A stretch of DNA of 64,000 bases from Pseudomonas saudiphocaensis. GTDB lineage: Bacteria; Pseudomonadota; Gammaproteobacteria; Pseudomonadales; Pseudomonadaceae. Position 1 is the stretch's first letter; each line of letters opens with the position of its first letter. The stretch spans positions 3,038,001 through 3,102,000 of the forward strand of contig NZ_CCSF01000001.1 of assembly GCF_000756775.1 (NCBI RefSeq), read 5' to 3'. The notes beneath the pieces were generated by a model, which worked only from the letters and a program-made list of their open reading frames with translations, made no database searches and was not told the DNA's origin. Shown piece after piece: positions 58,376 to 64,000 of the stretch. Both the position numbers and the translations under genes were made by a program.

Positions 58376-58945
58376 TTAAAAGTGTCGCTCGCGGCCGGCA
58401 GCCAGATCGCGCAGGTTATCGCGATGTCTCCAGAAGATCAGGCAGGCCAGCAAGCTCATTGGTAACAGGCTGTCGGGTTGCTGCCAGGCGAGTAGCGGCA
58501 GGCATAGCGGCAGAGCTGCCAGCGCAGCGAGGGAGCTGGTGCGGGAGAGTTTGAACACCACCAGCCAGCCGGTCAACGCCAGTATTGCTGCAGGCGGGTA
58601 AAGTCCGAGCAGAGCGCCGGCCGCAGTAGCGACGCCCTTGCCGCCGCGGAAACGAAAATACAGTGGGTATAGATGACCGAGCACCGCGGCCACGGCAATC
58701 CAGCTTTGTTGCTCAACCGAAAGACCGAGGAAACCGGCGAGCATGACGGGTAGCAAGCCCTTGAGCAGGTCGCCGCACAGCGTGGCAATCGCCAGGCGTT
58801 TGCCAGCCACACGCAGCATATTGGTCGCCCCAGGATTGCCCGATCCGCCTGCACGTGGGTCAGGCGCCCCGGCCAGGCGACTGAGTAGAATGGCGAATGA
58901 CAGTGATCCGATCAGATAAGCGAGCAGTGTCAGTTGCCAGAACAT
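58376..58945 (-). CDS. plsY: Glycerol-3-phosphate acyltransferase (acyl phosphate type)
   Basis: PlsY acylates glycerol-3-phosphate from acyl-phosphate in the inner membrane, the first step of phospholipid synthesis. The 189 residues form about five hydrophobic helices. The conserved loops [12 protein letters not shown] and [14 protein letters not shown] are present. It converges with tsaD, leaving 19 bases between the stop codons. Confidence 0.95.
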   Translation of the reverse strand: MFWQLTLLAYLIGSLSFAILLSRLAGAPDPRAGGSGNPGATNMLRVAGKRLAIATLCGDLLKGLLPVMLAGFLGLSVEQQSWIAVAAVLGHLYPLYFRFRGGKGVATAAGALLGLYPPAAILALTGWLVVFKLSRTSSLAALAALPLCLPLLAWQQPDSLLPMSLLACLIFWRHRDNLRDLAAGRERHF

Positions 58946-59092
58946 GAAATGACATCCGGGGCAGTGATTCCTGAGTCTAACAGGACGCTATAAAACTACC
59001 TGCCTTGGCAATACTTCGTTAAAAAACGGCCTCGCCTGTTTTTCGATGATTTTATTGGCAGCGCATGTGAGCCTGACGTGGGAGCGTATGGC

Positions 59093-59446
59093 GTGGACAA
59101 AGTTTTCATCGAAGGGCTGGAAGTAGATACATTGATTGGCGCCTATGACTGGGAGCGCGGTATTCGTCAGTGTCTGCGGCTGGATCTGACCCTGGGCTGG
59201 GACATTCGTCCGGCCGCGCAGAATGACCAGCTGGACAAGGCGTTGGATTACGCCGAGGTTGGCAAGGTGATCGAGCAGTTCGCACAGACAGCTCGCTTCG
59301 AGCTGGTGGAAACCTTTGCCGAGCGCCTCGCGGCCTGCCTGATGGAGCGCTTCGGCATTCCCTGGCTGCGCCTGCGGGTAACCAAACCGGGCGTCAACGC
59401 CCGCGCTTCGGCGCTGGGCGTGGAGATCGAGCGCGGATGTCGCTAA
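59093..59446 (+). CDS. folB: Dihydroneopterin aldolase
   Basis: FolB cleaves 7,8-dihydroneopterin in folate synthesis. With GTG at 59093 the product is 117 residues, beginning MDKVFIEGLEVDTLIGAYDW, which matches the family start; GGGAG lies 9 bases upstream. A GTG 15 bases earlier is less likely. The catalytic region ETFAERLAACL is present. It overlaps folK by 10 bases, a common folB-folK pairing. Confidence 0.93.
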   Translation: MDKVFIEGLEVDTLIGAYDWERGIRQCLRLDLTLGWDIRPAAQNDQLDKALDYAEVGKVIEQFAQTARFELVETFAERLAACLMERFGIPWLRLRVTKPGVNARASALGVEIERGCR

Positions 59447-59976
59447 AACCCGTCTTGCTTGGGCTTGGCAGCAATGTCGGGCGCGAGCGCAACCTCAATG
59501 CCGGGCTCGACGCACTGAGCCTAATGCTGCGGGACATGCGTTGCTCGCCGGTATTCGAAAGCCATGCCGTGGGCTACAAGGGCGACAACTTCTTCAACCT
59601 GGTGGTGGCCGGCGACACCTCATTGTCCCTGATGGAGCTGGATCGCCGGCTCAAGTTCATCGAAGCGGACAATGGTCGCTACGCGCCAGATCGCAAGGGC
59701 CTGCCCCTGGATATCGACGTGCTGATGTATGGCGATAGGGTCGGCAACTTCCACGGCCTGGAGCTGCCTCGTCCGGAGGTGCTGAAAAACGCCTTCGTTC
59801 TCTGGCCGCTTTCGTTGCTAGCGCCCGATGTTCGCCACCCGCTGGATGGCCGAAGGTTCGCTGAGCTGTGGCAGGCGGCGCAGATCGACCAGAAACTTTG
59901 GCCTACCAGTTTTCGCTGGAGAGAGACCGAGCTGACGCCATCGCAATTGCTGCGCGAGTATCCGGGCAGATCGTAG
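59437..59976 (+). CDS. folK: 2-amino-4-hydroxy-6-hydroxymethyldihydropteridine pyrophosphokinase
   Basis: FolK transfers pyrophosphate from ATP to the pterin, the step after FolB. The 179 residues contain LLGLGSNVGRERNL at the N-terminus and the family signature RYAPDRKGLPLDIDVLMYG, with the metal-binding Asp pair in LDIDVL. Its TAG stop is part of the GTAGGG end of the following repeat. Confidence 0.95.
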   Translation: MSLKPVLLGLGSNVGRERNLNAGLDALSLMLRDMRCSPVFESHAVGYKGDNFFNLVVAGDTSLSLMELDRRLKFIEADNGRYAPDRKGLPLDIDVLMYGDRVGNFHGLELPRPEVLKNAFVLWPLSLLAPDVRHPLDGRRFAELWQAAQIDQKLWPTSFRWRETELTPSQLLREYPGRS

Positions 59977-60073
59977 GGTCAGTGTCGCTTTTACATCCGC
60001 CGCAAACTCTGATCGGTGGATCGCCACCCGGTGGTCCGCCACCCGGTGGATCGGTAAGGGTGATCCACCCTAC
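59973..60073. repeat. GTAGGG/CCCTAC-ended intergenic repeat (copy 3)
   Basis: It starts GTAGGGTCAG, ends GATCCACCCTAC and holds the tandem unit CCACCCGGTGG in two copies. It is the same family as 6926-6998 and 8216-8270. The first bases include the folK stop codon. Confidence 0.65.
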
Positions 60074-60077
60074 GTGA

Positions 60078-60107
60078 CTCTGCCTCTGCCTCTGCCTCTG
60101 CCTCTGC
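60078..60107. repeat. Five CTCTGC hexamers
   Basis: Five perfect, non-coding tandem units directly follow the GTAGGG-type repeat. Length variation is likely between strains. Confidence 0.9.
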
Positions 60108-60138
60108 CGGGATGCCGATGAATTCGATCGACTGGCCT

Positions 60139-60283
60139 TAGGATGTGTACGAAAAGTCGTCGAGCGAAGGTCAGGCGAGGCAAAAACGGGTGAGGAAGCG
60201 GAGTTTACGAGCTGTAAATGAGCATTCCGAACCCGTTTTTAACGAAGCATCACCGAGCGCAGGCACTTTTCGTACAGAGCCTA
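60139..60283 (-). repeat. 145-bp MITE-like repeat, copy 2 (inverted)
   Basis: This is base-for-base the reverse complement of 33403-33547. Its end supplies the TAG stop codon of cca. Confidence 0.93.
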
Positions 60284-61444
60284 GCGCCGGCTGGCCGCAA
60301 AGTGCTCGACGGCCTTGCGGCGTTCGCGTTTCAGGGCTTCGCCAAGCTCGGCGCCCTGGTAGCCTTGCGCGATCAGCGTTTTCACTTCCACCGCGCGGAC
60401 GGCATCTGCGGCCTCGCGCAGGTGGGCGCTTTGAGCCGAAAGCGCGGGGCCTTCGTGAAGAGTGATCATTTCGCATGCAGCGATAAATTGCTCGAAGCGC
60501 TCGGGGCGGCGATGGATATCGAAGTGTTGCAACAGCTCGAACAACGCTGCCGCATTCAGCTCCTGTGCCCGTTGTGCCTGGTCCTGGAATTCGCCGACCA
60601 GCAGCGCCAGCTCCTGGCATTCGCGAGGCACCTTATAACGTGCATTCACGGCTTCGATCAGACGCAGGCGATCGCCGGTTTCGCTTGGCACAGCGCCGTG
60701 GGCCGAGACATGCAGCAGGCAGGCCCAGCGAATAGGCAGCGGCTGGGCCTGCTCGGCGCAGTGGCGCAGCACCCTGAACAGTCGCTCATGCTGGCTGCTG
60801 ACGAACAGGGTATCGACTTCGGGAAGCAGCACGGCGAGCGCGCCGCAGTCGCGCAGAACCTGGATAAAAACGTCGGGCCGCGGCTCCATCAGTGCGCGGG
60901 AGATTTCCTTCCAGCAGCGTTCCGGGGTGAGTGCTTGCAGCTCGCCAGACTCGGCCAGCTGGCGCATCAGTACCAGGGTTTCGTCTGCCACGCTGAACCC
61001 CAGATGGGCATAACGTGCCGCGAAACGCGCCACGCGCAGTACCCGCAGCGGGTCTTCGGCGAAGGCGGGGGAGACGTGTCTGAGCGTGCGAGCGGCGAGG
61101 TCGGCCTGGCCGTTGTAGGGGTCGACCAGGCGGCCCTGTTCATCCTCGGCCATGGCATTGATGGTCAGGTCGCGGCGGATTAGGTCGTCTTCGAGGGTGA
61201 CGTCGGGACTGGCATAGAAGGTGAAGCCGCCGTAGCCGCGCCCGCTTTTGCGCTCGGTACGGGCCAGTGCATACTCCTCGCCAGTCTTGGGATGCAGGAA
61301 AACCGGGAAGTCCGCGCCCACCGGGCGATAGCCTAGCGCCTGCATCTGCTCGGCGCTGGCGCCGACCACTACCCAATCCACCTCGGTTACGGGACGACCC
61401 AGCAAACGATCCCGCACCGCTCCGCCGACTTTATAGATTTGCAT
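60281..61444 (-). CDS. cca: CCA tRNA nucleotidyltransferase
   Basis: Cca adds or repairs the 3' CCA of tRNAs. The 387 residues show [13 protein letters not shown], the catalytic carboxylates in [20 protein letters not shown] and the ERxxxE-type region, then a shorter C-terminal HD-like part. The TAG stop lies in the end of the MITE-like repeat, so the original C-terminus may have been a few residues different. The gap to spoVR (61445-61686) shows no gene. Confidence 0.94.
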   Translation of the reverse strand: MQIYKVGGAVRDRLLGRPVTEVDWVVVGASAEQMQALGYRPVGADFPVFLHPKTGEEYALARTERKSGRGYGGFTFYASPDVTLEDDLIRRDLTINAMAEDEQGRLVDPYNGQADLAARTLRHVSPAFAEDPLRVLRVARFAARYAHLGFSVADETLVLMRQLAESGELQALTPERCWKEISRALMEPRPDVFIQVLRDCGALAVLLPEVDTLFVSSQHERLFRVLRHCAEQAQPLPIRWACLLHVSAHGAVPSETGDRLRLIEAVNARYKVPRECQELALLVGEFQDQAQRAQELNAAALFELLQHFDIHRRPERFEQFIAACEMITLHEGPALSAQSAHLREAADAVRAVEVKTLIAQGYQGAELGEALKRERRKAVEHFAASRR

Positions 61445-61686
61445 GCCACCCTCCGTTCGGAGCGGAGGATAAAGGATTACCGCAGGGAAACCGACCCGAC
61501 ATTATCTGCTTTGGGCTCCGGCTAATCGGAGCTCCGGGTAGTACACCTGTGGCTTCGCCGTAGGGCCAAATTTTCAGCGCTATGCGTTAGCTCTGTTCCT
61601 GCGGGAGCGAAGTGATTTGCGAAACTGAAGACCATCCGCGGATAAATCCACTCCTGCAAAGCCTGCCGCCCCGCTTAACTCTAGCC

Positions 61687-63237
61687 TCAATGCCTGCCCG
61701 CCAGATTTACCCCGGGAAACTTGGCCTCCGGCTCTGCTTCGGTTCTCGGCGGCATATGGTGGGTCGCTACCCGGATGTCGTCCTGCATGGAGTGCAGGTG
61801 GACATCGAAGCCCCAGAGACGATGCAGGTGCTTGAGCACTTCCTCGGTAGACCCGCCGAGGGGTTTGCGGTCGTGTTGCTGGTGGCGCAGGGTCAGCGAA
61901 CGATCGCCGCGGCGGTCCACGCTCCAGACCTGAATGTTGGGTTCGCGATTGCCGAGGTTGTATTGCGCGGCCAGCAGTTCGCGGATGGTGTGGTAGCCGC
62001 TTTCGTCATGGATCGCCGGCACCAGCAGTTCTTCCTTGTGGTCGTCGTCAAGAATGCTGAACAGCTTGAGGTCGCGGATCACCTTGGGCGAAAGAAATTG
62101 CAGGATGAAGCTCTCGTCCTTGAAGTTCTGCATGGCGAATTTGACCGTGGTCAGCCAGTCGCTGCCGGCGATGTCCGGGAACCAGCGGCGATCTTCCTCG
62201 GTGGGGTTCTCGCAGATGCGGCGGATGTCCTGGTACATGGCAAAGCCCAGGGTGTATGGGTTGATGCCGCTGTAGTACGGGCTGTCGAAGCCCGGCTGGA
62301 AGATCACGCTGGTGTGCGACTGAAGGAACTCGAACATGAAGCCGTCGGTGACCAGCCCCTCGTCGTAGAGGTCGTTAAGCAGGGTGTAGTGCCAGAAGGT
62401 GGCCCAGCCTTCGTTCATCACCTGAGTTTGGCGCTGGGGGTAGAAGTACTGCGCAATCTTGCGCACGATGCGCACGATCTCGCGCTGCCAGGGTTCGAGC
62501 AGCGGTGCGTGTTTTTCGATGAAGTAGAGAATGTTTTCCTGCGGCTCGGCAGGGAAGCGCTGGTCGTCGCTCCCGTCATCATCCTTGCCGGGCGCGCGGG
62601 GAATGGTGCGCCAGAGGTCGTTGATCTGCTTTTGCAGGTGCTCTTCACGCTCCTTCTGGCGGCGGCGTTCTTCCTCGGCGGAAATGGGGTAGGGGCGCTT
62701 ATAGCGATCCACGCCGTAGTTCATCAGCGCATGGCAGGAGTCGAGCAGGTCTTCCACGGCATTGATGCCGTGGCGCTCCTCGCACTGGGTGATGTACTGC
62801 CGGGCAAAGACCAGGTAGTCGATGATCGAACCGGCGTCGGTCCAGGTGCGGAACAGGTAGTTGCCCTTGAAAAAGCTGTTGTGGCCGTAGCAGGCGTGGG
62901 CGATGACCAAGGCCTGCATGGTGATGGTGTTCTCTTCCATCAGGTAGGCGATGCAGGGGTCGGAATTGATCACGATTTCGTAGGCCAGGCCCATTTGGCC
63001 ACGGCTGTAGGACTTTTCCGTGCTGAGAAAATGCTTGCCGTAGGACCAGTGGTGATAACCCAGCGGCATGCCCACCGAGGCGTAGGCGTCCATCATCTGC
63101 TCGGCGGTGATCACCTCGATCTGGTTGGGGTAGGTGTCGAGCGCATAGCCTTCGGCGATCCGCCCGATTTCGCGGTCGTAGGCACGGATCAGCTCGAAGG
63201 TCCATTCCGAACCGGTGGAGATGGGATGTCGTTTCAT
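61687..63237 (-). CDS. SpoVR/YcgB family protein
   Basis: The 516-residue protein starts MKRHPISTGSEWTFELIRAY and carries HHWSYGKHF and IAHACYGHNSFFKGNYLF, typical of SpoVR/YcgB. It is cytosolic. In gammaproteobacteria it is encoded with yeaH and the kinase prkA (yeaG), a stationary-phase and stress module; yeaH lies 10 bases upstream. Biochemical function is unknown. Confidence 0.93.
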   Translation of the reverse strand: MKRHPISTGSEWTFELIRAYDREIGRIAEGYALDTYPNQIEVITAEQMMDAYASVGMPLGYHHWSYGKHFLSTEKSYSRGQMGLAYEIVINSDPCIAYLMEENTITMQALVIAHACYGHNSFFKGNYLFRTWTDAGSIIDYLVFARQYITQCEERHGINAVEDLLDSCHALMNYGVDRYKRPYPISAEEERRRQKEREEHLQKQINDLWRTIPRAPGKDDDGSDDQRFPAEPQENILYFIEKHAPLLEPWQREIVRIVRKIAQYFYPQRQTQVMNEGWATFWHYTLLNDLYDEGLVTDGFMFEFLQSHTSVIFQPGFDSPYYSGINPYTLGFAMYQDIRRICENPTEEDRRWFPDIAGSDWLTTVKFAMQNFKDESFILQFLSPKVIRDLKLFSILDDDHKEELLVPAIHDESGYHTIRELLAAQYNLGNREPNIQVWSVDRRGDRSLTLRHQQHDRKPLGGSTEEVLKHLHRLWGFDVHLHSMQDDIRVATHHMPPRTEAEPEAKFPGVNLAGRH

Positions 63238-63247
63238 ACTGCGTTCC

Positions 63248-64000
63248 TCAGCTGGCCATGCGTCGCTGAAAGAGCTCGCGGAACACCGGATAGATATCCC
63301 CGGCACTCACCAATTGCTGCTGGGCGAAAGAGTCGGCAAAGGCTTCGGCCACCTGGTTGTATTCGTACCACAGAGCCTGATGTTCGCGCGGGGTAATCTC
63401 GACGTAGGAGAAGTATTGGACGAACGGCATGATCTGGTTGATCAGAATGTCGCGGCAGACCGGTGAGTCGTCGTTCCAGTTGTCGCCGTCCGAGGCCTGG
63501 GCCGCGTAGATGTTCCACTCGTTGACGGGATAACGCTCGGCCATGATTTCCTGCATCAGCTTCAGGGCGCTGGAGACGATGGTGCCGCCGGTTTCGCGCG
63601 AGTAGAAGAACTCCTCCTCGTCCACCTCTTTTGCACTCGTATGGTGGCGGATGAAGACCACCTCGATCTTGTCGTAGCTGCGCTTGAGAAACAGGTACAA
63701 CAGGATGAAGAAGCGCTTGGCGATGTCTTTGGTGGACTGGGTCATGGAGCCGGAAACGTCCATCAGGCAGAACATCACCGCCTTTGAGCTGGGGTTGGGG
63801 TGCTTGACCAGCAGGTTGTATTTGAGGTCGAAGGTGTCGAGGAAGGGCACGCGGTTGATCCGTGCGCTGAGGCGCTCGATTTCTTCCTCGATGGCCTGGA
63901 TGTCGCCGAAATTGTCCGGCTCCTCCAGGCGCAGTCGTGCCAGCTCGGCCTTGGCCTCGCGCAACTTGCTGCGGCTGCTGCCCGACAGGGCGATACGCCG
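63248..64000 (-). CDS. YeaH/YhbH (DUF444) family protein (5' end outside window)
   Basis: The frame stays open to the window edge, so the N-terminus is missing. The visible 250 residues contain RRIALSG near the break and a von Willebrand-like segment [17 protein letters not shown] with a metal-site DxSxS motif. It is the usual partner of PrkA and SpoVR. The gap of 10 bases to spoVR indicates one transcript. Confidence 0.93.
   Translation of the reverse strand, partial: RRIALSGSSRSKLREAKAELARLRLEEPDNFGDIQAIEEEIERLSARINRVPFLDTFDLKYNLLVKHPNPSSKAVMFCLMDVSGSMTQSTKDIAKRFFILLYLFLKRSYDKIEVVFIRHHTSAKEVDEEEFFYSRETGGTIVSSALKLMQEIMAERYPVNEWNIYAAQASDGDNWNDDSPVCRDILINQIMPFVQYFSYVEITPREHQALWYEYNQVAEAFADSFAQQQLVSAGDIYPVFRELFQRRMAS

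Overview
The window is a chromosomal segment of a Pseudomonas-type gammaproteobacterium (Pseudomonas sensu lato; species not resolvable). The evidence is gene order: a DamX-like SPOR gene, gltB, gltD and hemE on the left, and the rpsU-dnaG-rpoD operon divergent from tsaD, then plsY, folB, folK, cca, spoVR and yeaH on the right. Most genes are GC-rich. One 17.5-kb block is visibly mosaic, with a strongly AT-rich part.

Layout. 1-8.2 kb: end of a SPOR-domain cell-division gene, glutamate synthase (gltB, gltD) and hemE. 8.5-9.4 kb: two small genes. 9.5-26.0 kb: a complete aryl polyene (APE) pigment cluster on the minus strand. It holds a chain-length factor, two acyl carrier proteins, acyltransferases, an acyl-ACP ligase fused to a dehydratase, a glycosyltransferase, an aromatic ammonia-lyase, a thioesterase, a LolA-like carrier, an MMPL exporter, a flavin oxidoreductase, a lipoprotein, two ketosynthases, a second dehydratase and a ketoreductase. 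Most genes are joined by ATGA overlaps, so it reads as one operon. 26.2-34.0 kb: trxC, metY, an SLC13/RCK permease, a GGDEF-EAL protein overlapping a PhnD-like binding protein, and an LprI-like gene.

34.18-51.70 kb is a genomic island inserted in the 3' end of a tRNA gene with anticodon CAU. It is bounded by 74-bp direct repeats and carries a tyrosine integrase beside the tRNA. All its genes are on the minus strand: integrase, a small HTH protein, a lambda-O-like replication protein, a non-coding array of phased repeats, a ribbon-helix-helix-like protein, type I restriction-modification (hsdR, hsdM, hsdS) with an Abi/HEPN gene between hsdR and hsdM, a decayed partial duplicate of hsdS, an unknown gene, a NERD nuclease-like gene and a three-gene ABC-three-component-like module. 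It is a defence island with its own apparent replication and excision genes.

Just outside the island, between the tRNA and rpoD, is a chromosomal subclass B1 metallo-beta-lactamase gene resembling DIM/IMP-type enzymes.

Observations I consider most worth checking: (1) phased 11/22-bp repeats at 48.73-48.99 kb, plus palindromes and AT-rich repeats inside the replication gene, as two candidate island origins; (2) two 73-nt structured elements, each a net 72-nt in-frame insertion, in the duplicated hsdS tail, with compensatory base changes in their hairpins; (3) two identical 145-bp MITE-like repeats in opposite orientation flanking about 26.6 kb; (4) three genes (cca, folK, dnaG) whose stop codon lies inside the end of a repeat; (5) the B1 beta-lactamase; (6) the ligase-dehydratase fusion and the atypical ammonia-lyase of the APE cluster.
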